From positions 1-38,686 of the forward strand of contig CAYNGH010000016.1 of NCBI GenBank assembly GCA_964396845.1: a stretch of 38,686 nucleotides of DNA. The letters are read 5' to 3'. The stretch comes from CAYNGH01 sp964396845. GTDB lineage: Bacteria; Vulcanimicrobiota; JAJTBE01; CAYNGH01. Positions 16,869 through 24,708 of the stretch are shown here, one piece after another (positions within the stretch are counted from its first letter, which is position 1; the number at the start of each line of letters is the position of its first letter). The translations under genes and the position numbers were made by a program. The notes beneath the pieces were generated by a model, which was given only the letters and a program-made list of their open reading frames with translations, was not told where the DNA came from and did no database searches.

Positions 16869-17120
16869 CTGATTATATCATAATTTGCCCTCAGATTTGT
16901 TAACTACATGTTAACGAATCTGCAAATATGTGGAATCTGATATTTTATGGTTTTAATAATTTATGCATTATGCCTGTATGGAATTTATGGTGCAAAATGG
17001 CTCTGCCTAACTGTTTTTGGGATCTGTTAACATATGTTTAACATATCTGGTCAGGTCGATATGATATAATGTTGAGGGGTTGCAATGCCCTGAGAAGTTG
17101 GTATATTAGATTATAATATT
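16869..17120. promoter_or_regulatory. shared divergent promoter region with two GTTAAC palindromes and leaderless-type -10 elements
   Basis: AT-rich 252-base gap between two divergent genes. GTTAAC-5-GTTAAC occupies 16899-16915, and a near copy, GTTAAC-4-GTTTAAC, is at 17026-17042. Each lies a short distance upstream of one of the two genes, as expected for operators of one regulator. Immediately before each start is a similar AT block: minus strand TATGAT (16877-16882) plus eight bases to ATG, plus strand TAGATT (17107-17112) plus eight bases to ATG, each spacer starting ATAAT. Neither start has a Shine-Dalgarno. An alternative plus-strand TATAAT is at 17065-17070. Inference: coordinated control and possibly leaderless mRNAs. 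Confidence 0.55.
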
Positions 17121-18272
17121 ATGTCAGAATTTATCAAATCAATAAACATAAGACCTGCTCCCGGCCCGGAGATCCCCGGCAGAGTCAGGCCAAAATCCGG
17201 CAAAACAGCCTCTGTTATTGAGGATACCGTTGAAATCGGCGATACCCCAAAGCTGGGATTGACGGATAAAAGTGCCATGGGGCTTGCCATGCTTGGGGAC
17301 AGGCTTTATCAGACTCCTGGAATCAAGGAATATTATAATAAAAAGAACCAGCTAATCCAGAAAACAACAGACCTGGTGATGAAACCCATAAAAGCAGTTA
17401 TGGAATGGATTGCCGGGGACAAGGACAAAGAAAAATTAGATGAAGTCCGCCAGGCAGGCAGGGAGAATCTGGAAAAATTCCCGAAGCATATGAAGAATTT
17501 TCCATCCCGAACCGACACGAACAAATCTGACAACGACAATAATTCAAAAGCCACTGGAGAAGACAAAAGCTTCTGGGAGAGGAACCCATTACTCCATTCC
17601 CTTTATATTGGAGCCATGGCGGTGCAACGTATCCCCAGCTTTGCATATAAGCTGGCCTTGAAAATACCCAGAGCTATTTTCAAGGTGGTTTTTCCTGCTC
17701 TTTATGCCAGCGACGGCTCTGACACAAATTTTGTCGGAAAAGGTGTTTATGATAAAATCGTGGGATGGGCCAACAAGAACACCATCTTCCGCAGGGGTTA
17801 TGAAACCTGCATGAAAATGATGCAGGTGCCGGGAGTAGCCCTGGCGGTGGGGATTATGACTCCCCTTTACGGGGCATCCCGGATTGTGGATGGTTTGAAT
17901 ATTTATAAAGAAGGTGTCAAGGAAAAAGATGCAACAAAGCGTCTGGGGGGGAAGGTGGAAATGATTTCCGGCGGTCTTATGGCCATCAAGCCCCTGGCAA
18001 TATTTGCCATTCTTACCCAGGGAATTCATGCTTATCTCAACCACAAGATAAACAATGGTACCCTGGATCCGGAGAAAGCTGACAAGATCATGACCAGGGC
18101 ACTCTCCCTGGTGGCTGCTCCCATAGGTCTTGCAGCTTATGCCTTGTTAAAACCCGGTCAGGAGAATAAGCCCGCCGATCCAAAAAAGAGCTCGCAATTA
18201 CAGGCTACAGCCCCAAAAAACCTCGTTGAGCAACAGGGATATATCGCCCGGGGAGCACTGAACACTGTCTGA
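17121..18272 (+). CDS. unrecognised hydrophobic protein, 383 aa, divergent partner of the clostripain-family peptidase
   Basis: I do not recognise a family. The N-terminal 50 residues are Pro/Gly/Lys-rich (IRPAPGPEIPGRVRPK). There follow amphipathic helices to about residue 125, a Ser/Asn/Asp-rich disordered linker (128-150), and then four moderately hydrophobic segments at about 155-195, 233-256, 279-306 and 328-346, separated by charged loops. They contain many Gly, Ala and Pro residues and look like membrane-associated helices rather than a transporter. A 35-residue polar tail ends the protein. There is no signal peptide. ATG 17121 has no Shine-Dalgarno but carries the same upstream AT element as the divergent peptidase gene. 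Shared control suggests a joint function, for example an anchor or substrate of the peptidase; this is speculative. It ends one base from the convergent hydrolase gene. Confidence 0.75.
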   Translation: MSEFIKSINIRPAPGPEIPGRVRPKSGKTASVIEDTVEIGDTPKLGLTDKSAMGLAMLGDRLYQTPGIKEYYNKKNQLIQKTTDLVMKPIKAVMEWIAGDKDKEKLDEVRQAGRENLEKFPKHMKNFPSRTDTNKSDNDNNSKATGEDKSFWERNPLLHSLYIGAMAVQRIPSFAYKLALKIPRAIFKVVFPALYASDGSDTNFVGKGVYDKIVGWANKNTIFRRGYETCMKMMQVPGVALAVGIMTPLYGASRIVDGLNIYKEGVKEKDATKRLGGKVEMISGGLMAIKPLAIFAILTQGIHAYLNHKINNGTLDPEKADKIMTRALSLVAAPIGLAAYALLKPGQENKPADPKKSSQLQATAPKNLVEQQGYIARGALNTV

Positions 18273-18273
18273 T

Positions 18274-19362
18274 TCAACGGGGCTGACTGTTTTCCATTTC
18301 GTGATGATTTTCTTCTGTTTCTATTTCAGATACTTGTTCTTCTGTGATTATCCTGAAAATCTCCCCGGATAATCGTGCAAATTCAGCTTCCGCCTTTTCA
18401 TGATCCGATACCCCGTCAGACATGAGGATTAGAATATATGGTTTTCTCTTTGGCGGATAAATAACCCCCGCATCATGGATGATTCCCGTCAGACTTCCTG
18501 TCTTATGGGCAATTTCCACATTTGGAAGATTTTTCGGGATGATGTGGTTTCGTTCCTGTCTTTTAAGCCGGTTGAGCATGGAAGCTCTTCCCTGGGGGTT
18601 AATGGGGCATCCTTCGTAAAGCATCTGATAAAAACGGAAAATATCTCCGGGAGTGGTCAGGTTGTCGTATCCCTGTTCGATGGCGTCAAAGTCGAATATT
18701 TTTCGCTTCAGGGTAGTTTTATCCATGCCCATGCTCCGACAGGTTTCTTCCACAGTGTCCATGCCGGCAAGTTCGATGAGCATATCGGTGGCAGTGTTGT
18801 CGGATTCGGTAATCATCAGCTCCAGCAGTTTGTCAACGCTCCACCGGGTTCCCGTTGGTTCATTCTTGAGGATGCCGGCTCCCCCTGTTTTATGGGATTC
18901 ATTTAGTATTATCTCCTGGCTGGCGTGAACCTTGCCTTGTTCCATCATCTCATATATGGTTAGCATGATGGGAAGTTTTACAAGGCTGGCGGATTCAAAC
19001 ACCTTGTGGGGATTTATCCTGACGGAAAAACCTGTTTCAAAATCATGAAAAATTATCCCTGTATTGCCGGGAAAATTGTCTGAAAATTCTCTGATCATAT
19101 CTTCCATTTGTCTGTCATCATACTCAGCAGCTGGTTCTGCCATTGTTTCTTCCGGTGTAAGCCTTGCCTGAAGGCCCTGGTTGACTTTGCCGGTGATTCC
19201 CGGAAGAACCGGGGAGGATTCGGGGGCTTGTCTTATGTCCTTGAGATTGTGTCCAAAAATATAAAAACCTCCCAGGATTATGATTGATACAAAGGCCAGG
19301 GCAAAATAAACATAGACCCCCGTCATAGATGTTCTTTTATTGTCTGTATCAGGTTTGCTCAA
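18274..19362 (-). CDS. membrane-anchored class A beta-lactamase-like serine hydrolase
   Basis: About 362 residues: a short cytoplasmic N-terminus, one membrane segment (about 14-36), a linker, then a penicilloyl-serine-transferase fold. Active-site motifs are S126-L-V-K129, S187-D-N189 and K287-T-G289 (HKTGSLTG). The omega-loop region reads IFDFDAIEQGYDNLTTP and lacks the usual ExxLN of true class A enzymes, so a peptidoglycan-related or other serine hydrolase role is as likely as antibiotic hydrolysis. The start is inferred as TTG 19362, because GGAGGAG lies six bases upstream; an in-frame TTG at 19413 has no ribosome site. The gene then overlaps the end of the HEAT-repeat gene by 14 bases, suggesting translational coupling. 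Confidence 0.85.
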   Translation of the reverse strand: MSKPDTDNKRTSMTGVYVYFALAFVSIIILGGFYIFGHNLKDIRQAPESSPVLPGITGKVNQGLQARLTPEETMAEPAAEYDDRQMEDMIREFSDNFPGNTGIIFHDFETGFSVRINPHKVFESASLVKLPIMLTIYEMMEQGKVHASQEIILNESHKTGGAGILKNEPTGTRWSVDKLLELMITESDNTATDMLIELAGMDTVEETCRSMGMDKTTLKRKIFDFDAIEQGYDNLTTPGDIFRFYQMLYEGCPINPQGRASMLNRLKRQERNHIIPKNLPNVEIAHKTGSLTGIIHDAGVIYPPKRKPYILILMSDGVSDHEKAEAEFARLSGEIFRIITEEQVSEIETEENHHEMENSQPR

Positions 19363-20038
19363 CGGAATCTCCTCCACATCCCCGACACCCCCTGAAGGAT
19401 AATGATTTGCCAATCTTTCTGCTGTTATTGCTTTTGGCCTTATCGGTATTATCAGAATCCATCCCCTGGGACTGGCAACGTTTTTCGATCTGCTTTATGG
19501 CATGTCGCAGGTGAACCTTCTGCTGTCTGTCGGCCTGATTCAGCATTTTTTTCAGGGGATTAATCGATTCCTGACAGCCTGTCTTTCCCAGAATCCTGAT
19601 GGCTTGAGTTGCTACATTCCAGTTTGGGTCTTCAGTCATCTTTATGAGTATCTGCCGGGAATGCTCATCCCGGAATTCTCCAATGCCTGCAACAGCTGCG
19701 GAGCGAACCTGCCAGTGCTCATCTTCGAGAAGTTTCGCCAGGGTTTCCTTTGCCTTGGATTCCCCGGTATAACCCAGGGCAAAGGCTGCGCCCTGTCGGA
19801 CTTTCCAGTTCTCATCACCGGCGGCAGTCACCAGAGATGGAAAACAGCAGGGATCTTTTAAATCCCCCAGGGTTTCCACCGCTATTCTCCGCACCAGCCA
19901 ATGGGAATCTCCCAGCATTCGGGAAATTTCCAACACAGCTTGGGGATCTTTTTGTTTTCCCAGGGATCGAACTCCGACAGCTCTCTGGTCTGGATTGTTG
20001 CTGTTGAGCATTTCCCTTATGGATTCGGGAATGTTCAT
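19349..20038 (-). CDS. HEAT-repeat protein
   Basis: 229 residues with about five consecutive HEAT/PBS-lyase-type repeats of about 31 residues. The repeated core reads like DSHWLVRRIAVETLGDLKD, then DENWKVRQGAAFALGYTGE, then DEHWQVRSAAVAGIGEFRD, with conserved Trp-x-Val-Arg. Such solenoids are protein-binding scaffolds. The last 45 residues are Ser/Lys/Asn-rich and likely disordered. The start is ATG 20038, with AAGGTGG eight bases upstream; the in-frame GTG at 20050 is part of that site. It lies 26 bases after trpS and overlaps the serine hydrolase gene, forming a trpS-HEAT-hydrolase operon. The binding partner is unknown. Confidence 0.85.
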   Translation of the reverse strand: MNIPESIREMLNSNNPDQRAVGVRSLGKQKDPQAVLEISRMLGDSHWLVRRIAVETLGDLKDPCCFPSLVTAAGDENWKVRQGAAFALGYTGESKAKETLAKLLEDEHWQVRSAAVAGIGEFRDEHSRQILIKMTEDPNWNVATQAIRILGKTGCQESINPLKKMLNQADRQQKVHLRHAIKQIEKRCQSQGMDSDNTDKAKSNNSRKIGKSLSFRGCRGCGGDSVEQT

Positions 20039-20064
20039 AGATATTTCCACCTTGAAGGATGAAA

Positions 20065-21048
20065 TCAGTAGTCAATCTTCATTGCTTCCCTGACCTGCTG
20101 TAAGGTCTGACTTACTGCATTGCGGGCTTTTTTTGCGCCGGTTTCCAGAAGTCGGCGAACTGCTTCCGGGTTTTCCTCCAACTCTCGGCGCTTGTCCCAT
20201 ATGGGCTGGAGTCGAAGCTTGATCATTTCCATCAGGTCTTTTTTATCCACAGCACATCCCAGAGCACCGCTCTTGCAGTCTGTTTCGATTTTTTTGCAGT
20301 TTTCCGGTGTATTGAAAAGCTTCTGAAAGAAAAAGATATTGCAGATATCCGGATGCCCCGGATCTCCCTTGTAGATTTTCTCCGGGTCTGTTATGGTTTT
20401 TTTAAGTTTTTTCCAAATGGTATCGGGATCATCAGAAAGATAAATGGCATTATTGTAGCTCTTGGACATTTTGCGCCCGTCGATTCCCGGCACCAGTGGG
20501 TTTTCTGTCAATTTTGGCTGTGGCTCCGGGAAAACATCTCCATAAAGCCGGTTGAATCGCCGGACTATCTCCCGGGAAAGTTCGATATGAGGGACCTGAT
20601 CCTTTCCCACGGGCACCAGCTCACCCTTGACACACACTATGTCCGCCGTCTGGAGAACCGGGTATCCCAGGAAGCCGTAAGTGGCCACATCTGGCCCCAG
20701 GGCTTGAATCTGATCTTTGTATGTGGGGCATCGTTCCGTCCAGGAAACCGGGGTAATCATGGACAGTAGCAGATGTAGTTGAGCTATCTCGGGGACATGG
20801 GACTGGACATAAAAAGTGCACTTGTCAGGATTCACTCCGCCGGAAATATAATCAATCATTATCTGGTAAATGTCGTTTTTGATACTATCCGGATCCATAT
20901 ATCTGGTTGAAAGGGCATGCCAGTCAGCTACCATGAAGAAGCAGTCATAATCATCCTGAAGCTTTGCCCAGTTTTCTATGGCCCCGAACAGATGCCCCAG
21001 ATGCAATTTGCCTGTGGGCCTCATACCACTCAATATCCTCTTGGTCAT
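20065..21048 (-). CDS. trpS: tryptophanyl-tRNA synthetase
   Basis: 327-residue class Ic aminoacyl-tRNA synthetase that charges tRNA-Trp. The HIGH motif is HLGH in GMRPTGKLHLGHLFGA and the KMSKS motif is intact (GRKMSKSYNNAIYL, near residue 195). QTADIVCVKGELVPVGKDQ is the family's active-site segment. Length is normal. ATG 21048 is chosen, with AAGGAG six bases upstream; GTG 21051 directly before it is too close. The 178-base leader holds two stem-loops. It is first or second in a minus-strand cluster with the HEAT and hydrolase genes downstream and the M50 protease gene upstream. Confidence 0.96.
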   Translation of the reverse strand: MTKRILSGMRPTGKLHLGHLFGAIENWAKLQDDYDCFFMVADWHALSTRYMDPDSIKNDIYQIMIDYISGGVNPDKCTFYVQSHVPEIAQLHLLLSMITPVSWTERCPTYKDQIQALGPDVATYGFLGYPVLQTADIVCVKGELVPVGKDQVPHIELSREIVRRFNRLYGDVFPEPQPKLTENPLVPGIDGRKMSKSYNNAIYLSDDPDTIWKKLKKTITDPEKIYKGDPGHPDICNIFFFQKLFNTPENCKKIETDCKSGALGCAVDKKDLMEMIKLRLQPIWDKRRELEENPEAVRRLLETGAKKARNAVSQTLQQVREAMKIDY

Positions 21049-21128
21049 CACTATCTCCTTGTCAGATGAATTAAATAAGAATTTTATTTTAAACTGAAAT
21101 ATCCTGCCTTTTCAGGGTAAACATCTGC

Positions 21129-21198
21129 CGGGAAAACCGATAACATAACTTTTTCCCGCTCAAGTTTATTTCTGTTGTGGGGTTCATCCCCGGACAAC
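21129..21198 (-). promoter_or_regulatory. two stem-loops in the trpS leader
   Basis: On the minus strand, GTTGT...GGGG/CCCC...ACAAC (21174-21198, five-base loop, two-base bulge) is followed by CGGGAAAA/TTTTCCCG (21151-21158 with 21129-21136, 14-base loop). Neither is followed by a long T-run, so neither is a clear terminator. They lie between the M50 protease stop and the trpS start. They could be 3'-end or leader structures; I do not see a T-box. Confidence 0.35.
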
Positions 21199-21226
21199 AA
21201 AAGAATAACCCCGGAATCCGAGACTG

Positions 21227-21868
21227 TTAAAAGGGAGTTGTAAAGAGCTGATAGAGAAAGAAGAAGGGTATGGTAATAATCAGGCTGACACCTCTGGTCA
21301 TAAGGAGAAACAGCAGGATGAAGGGGATGAACCGGGCATAGCGGACTTCCATATCCATCAGCTTGTAGGCCAATTCTGAGGGGAGTATGCCGTATAATAT
21401 TTTAGATCCGTCCAGGGGCGGAATGGGGATCATGTTGAAAAGACCAAGGCCCAAGTTAACCATTATGAATATTTGTATGAAATTTGCCAAAATGTTCCCG
21501 CCACCGGGATTTAACATGCCCAGCTTGAAGGGAAGCCCTGCGATGGCGGCCATGGTGAAGTTTGACAGTGGCCCGGCAAAGGCGACCCAGGCCATATCCT
21601 GCCGGGGATTCCGGAAGTTATACTGGTTTACCCTGACTGGTTTTGCCCAGCCGAATACCACTGGAGAAAACAACAGGGTGAATATCAAGACCCCTGCTCC
21701 GAAGGGATCAATATGCTTGCGGGGATCAATCGAAAAACGTCCCTCGTATTTTGCAGTGGGATCCCCGAAGAGGTATGCCACATAGCCGTGCATGATTTCA
21801 TGGACCACAAAGGCCACAAGAATTGCAGGCACCACGTATATGATTTTTTGTAATATTGTCATTCCCAT
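21227..21868 (-). CDS. site-2-type metalloprotease, M50 family
   Basis: 213-residue polytopic membrane protein. HExxH is H23-E-I-M-H27 inside the first membrane segment (FVVHEIMHGYVAYLFGD), and the third zinc ligand is supplied by NMIPIPPLDGSKIL. About five to six hydrophobic segments are present, and there is no PDZ or CBS domain. This is the compact bacterial M50 group often annotated as site-2 protease family protein; its natural substrates are generally unknown. ATG 21868 or 21862 may be used, and no strong Shine-Dalgarno is visible. It is divergent from the DHH-CBS-polymerase gene and upstream of trpS on the same strand with a 178-base gap. Confidence 0.9.
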   Translation of the reverse strand: MGMTILQKIIYVVPAILVAFVVHEIMHGYVAYLFGDPTAKYEGRFSIDPRKHIDPFGAGVLIFTLLFSPVVFGWAKPVRVNQYNFRNPRQDMAWVAFAGPLSNFTMAAIAGLPFKLGMLNPGGGNILANFIQIFIMVNLGLGLFNMIPIPPLDGSKILYGILPSELAYKLMDMEVRYARFIPFILLFLLMTRGVSLIITIPFFFLYQLFTTPF

Positions 21869-22062
21869 AATATTACCAGCCTCAATTATTCTCTTGTTTT
21901 ACCTGTGTTTAAACATAAGAAAAAAATTCCCTGCCCATTGAATTAGCCATGGTGTCAACCGATTGCTTATATTTTGTTGATTTTCTTTTGCCGGCGGGCA
22001 AGACCGTTGCAACAAGGGAAATGCGCCGGCTCTGCCAAATAACCAGCCATGAGGTTTTTTCT

Positions 22063-24708
22063 ATGGCATCGGTTGAGGTGATAATAACTCATCAGGGAGC
22101 TGATTTTGACGGGCTGGCATCTATGGTGGCCGCTGGCAAGCTGTATCCCCACGCCAGGCTTTATTTCACCGGTGCTCCTGAACAGTCGGTTCGGGATTTT
22201 ATGAACCTCTACAAGGATTTTTTTCAGGTGGAGATCCCCCGGAGCCCCAAAAACCTCAACATCCGCAGGGTAATTCTGGTGGACTGCCGAAATCCCAACC
22301 GTCTTGGAGATTTTCGCCACATCGTCAACGATCCTCAGGTGGAGGTTATTGTTTATGATCACCATCCTGCCTCCCAACAGGATATAAAAGGAGATGAGAA
22401 CCATATCCAGGATGTGGGTGCCAGCACCACCATATTAATGAAGGAGATCATAAAGCGCAAAATCCACCTGTCGCCCCTGGAGGCAACCCTTATGGCTTTG
22501 GGGATATATGAAGAAACCGGATCCCTTCTTTTCAACACCACCACTCCCGACGATGCCCAGGTTGTAGCAGATCTCCTGACCCGGGGAGTCAATCTGAACC
22601 AGGTTTCCGATTATATTTTCCAGCTGTTGAATCAGGATCAGCGACAGTTGTTGAATCAACTTCTCACCTCGGCCCGGGTTTATAATCTCAAGGGGTTCAA
22701 AGTCCTTGTAGCCAGGGGGTCTGCTAACAATTACATTGACGGACTGGCCCTGGTAACCCATCGGCTACAGGATCTGGAACGGATGGACGCAGTATTTGCC
22801 ATTGTTCTCATGGGTGAAAAAATTTACATGGTAGCCCGATCAATCCGGCCTGATATTGATGTGGGCCGTATTACCAGAGTATTCAATGGAGGCGGCCACC
22901 CCACGGCAGCTTCTGCGGTTATATCAAAATCCAATCTGCAGAAGGTGGAAAAACGGCTGAAAAAGATCCTCCACAGGATGATCAGGCCCCGGGTACGAGG
23001 ACATGATATAATGACCAGTCCGGTTCACACCTTGGAAATCCAACCTGGTATGACCCTGCAGGATGCCTTTGATCATATGTATAAGGTGGGACATTTTAAC
23101 CTTCCCATCGTACGGGATGATCATCTGGTGGGGCTGGTGGATCGGCGGGATGTGGACAAAGCAAAAAACCACAATTATCTGAATGCTCCCCTGGAAGTAT
23201 ATATGTCCAGCCCGGTTATCACCGGCACTCCTGATATGTCCATCCACCAGCTTCAGAATCTTATGATGGAAAAAAGCGTAGGATGTCTGCCTCTTCTGGA
23301 AGATAACAAGGTTGTGGGGATTGTCACCCGTTCTGATGTGCTGGAAGCCATTTACCAGCGGGATCTGTCGGCCATCCACCGCAAGAAGCGCCCCCTGGAT
23401 CAGATTAAACGTCTGCCCCGGTTTTTGCGGGACCTTCTCAAGACCTGCGGTCGGGTTGGAGATCGGCTGGGGATGGCGGTTTATGTGGTGGGAGGATTTG
23501 TGCGGGATCTTCTGATGGAGGTGGAAAACCTGGATGTGGACCTGGTGGTGGAAGGGGACGGCATGCTTTACGGAGAGAGCCTTGGCCGTGCTCTGAAGGG
23601 GAATGTACGGGTTCATGAAAAGTTCGGCACTGCAACAGTTTCTTTGCCTGGCGGAATGCATGTTGATGTGGCCACTTCCCGGACGGAATATTATACCCGG
23701 CCCGCAGCCCTCCCCGAGGTGATGGAATCCTCGATAAAACAGGATTTGTTCCGGCGGGATTTCACTATTAACGCCATGGCGGTACGCCTGAACCGGAAAT
23801 TTTTCGGAGAACTTCTGGATTTTTTCGGTTGCCGGCGGGATTTAAAAAACGGTGTGGTTCGGATTATTCACCCTATGAGCTTTGTGGATGATCCCACCAG
23901 GATTTTCAGGGCAGTAAAATTTGAGCAACGTTATCATTTTCATATGGATCAGTCAACGGAAAATTTGCTGAAGAACGCGCTGTCTTCAAATATTTTTCAG
24001 CTGGTCAGTCCCCAGCGCCTTCGGAACGAGCTTCTGGAGATCCTGGAAGAGCCCAGGCCCCTTCCCGCCATAAGACGAATGGAACAGCTGAAGATATTAA
24101 GGCTTATCCACCGGGATATTCACCTGGATTCCCGGATGGTGGATGTTATTGAAGCGGTGAGCGCCACTCTGCTCCAGTTTAATCATCTGGTAAAATCTGA
24201 AGAAGTTAAAAAGTGGATTCTTTATTTTAACGCACTGGTCATGCGCCTTCCCCGGGATGAGGTGGAAAAGATTGCCGAAAGATTCAAGGTGGGGGGCCAG
24301 CTGGCAGCCAGAGCAGGGTTTGACCGGGACCGGCTTCACAAGATTATCCATACCCTGTGTTCCCGCAGAATCCGGCCCAGCGAGATATGCCGAACCCTGG
24401 AAGGGTTGTCCATGGAAACACTGCTGTTCCTGATGGCCCGGAGTCGCACCAGGGTAGTCAAAACCCGTGTACTGAAATACATCAACACCCTTCGTCATAT
24501 CAGGCCGATAATCACCGGCAACGAACTGAAGCGGTGGGGGGTTGAGCCAGGCCCCCATTACAAGGAGATATTAAGTATCCTGTTTGATCAGCAGTTGGAC
24601 GAAAAAGTCACATCGGTGGAAGGTGCCAGGGATTATTTTCTGGATCACCTGATTCATCTCTCCTGTCGAGGGAATTCCCAAGGCTGCCATCCCGGGGAAT
24701 GCAAATAA
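22063..24708 (+). CDS. DHH phosphoesterase-CBS-CBS-tRNA nucleotidyltransferase/poly(A) polymerase fusion
   Basis: 881 residues joining three modules. DHH/DHHA1 phosphoesterase occupies about 1-300, with QGADFDGLAS, D99-H-H101 in VYDHHPAS and GGGHPTAASA at 276-285. Tandem CBS domains lie at about 315-432. A class II nucleotidyltransferase head starts near 470 (VVGGFVRDLL, metal Asp491/Asp493 in DVDLVV, and RRDFTINAMAV), followed by the RNA-binding neck and body. Such fusions occur in several bacterial phyla, where the transferase adds A or CC/A to RNA 3' ends. The DHH part is like nano-RNase or c-di-NMP phosphodiesterases, and CBS pairs sense adenine nucleotides. ATG 22063 has GAGG eight bases upstream; the earlier ATG 21949 has none. 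Its last 101 bases overlap the opposing kinase gene. Confidence 0.92.
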   Translation: MASVEVIITHQGADFDGLASMVAAGKLYPHARLYFTGAPEQSVRDFMNLYKDFFQVEIPRSPKNLNIRRVILVDCRNPNRLGDFRHIVNDPQVEVIVYDHHPASQQDIKGDENHIQDVGASTTILMKEIIKRKIHLSPLEATLMALGIYEETGSLLFNTTTPDDAQVVADLLTRGVNLNQVSDYIFQLLNQDQRQLLNQLLTSARVYNLKGFKVLVARGSANNYIDGLALVTHRLQDLERMDAVFAIVLMGEKIYMVARSIRPDIDVGRITRVFNGGGHPTAASAVISKSNLQKVEKRLKKILHRMIRPRVRGHDIMTSPVHTLEIQPGMTLQDAFDHMYKVGHFNLPIVRDDHLVGLVDRRDVDKAKNHNYLNAPLEVYMSSPVITGTPDMSIHQLQNLMMEKSVGCLPLLEDNKVVGIVTRSDVLEAIYQRDLSAIHRKKRPLDQIKRLPRFLRDLLKTCGRVGDRLGMAVYVVGGFVRDLLMEVENLDVDLVVEGDGMLYGESLGRALKGNVRVHEKFGTATVSLPGGMHVDVATSRTEYYTRPAALPEVMESSIKQDLFRRDFTINAMAVRLNRKFFGELLDFFGCRRDLKNGVVRIIHPMSFVDDPTRIFRAVKFEQRYHFHMDQSTENLLKNALSSNIFQLVSPQRLRNELLEILEEPRPLPAIRRMEQLKILRLIHRDIHLDSRMVDVIEAVSATLLQFNHLVKSEEVKKWILYFNALVMRLPRDEVEKIAERFKVGGQLAARAGFDRDRLHKIIHTLCSRRIRPSEICRTLEGLSMETLLFLMARSRTRVVKTRVLKYINTLRHIRPIITGNELKRWGVEPGPHYKEILSILFDQQLDEKVTSVEGARDYFLDHLIHLSCRGNSQGCHPGECK

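Noticed and set aside
21949..22062. 38-residue N-terminal extension of the DHH fusion
   Set aside because: The DHH fold starts at ATG 22063, which has GAGG upstream; the earlier ATG has none.
24608..24708. Frameshift as explanation for the overlapping gene ends
   Set aside because: Both frames run cleanly through complete domain ends to their stops, with polar tails; the sequence alone gives no sign of a disrupted codon pattern.
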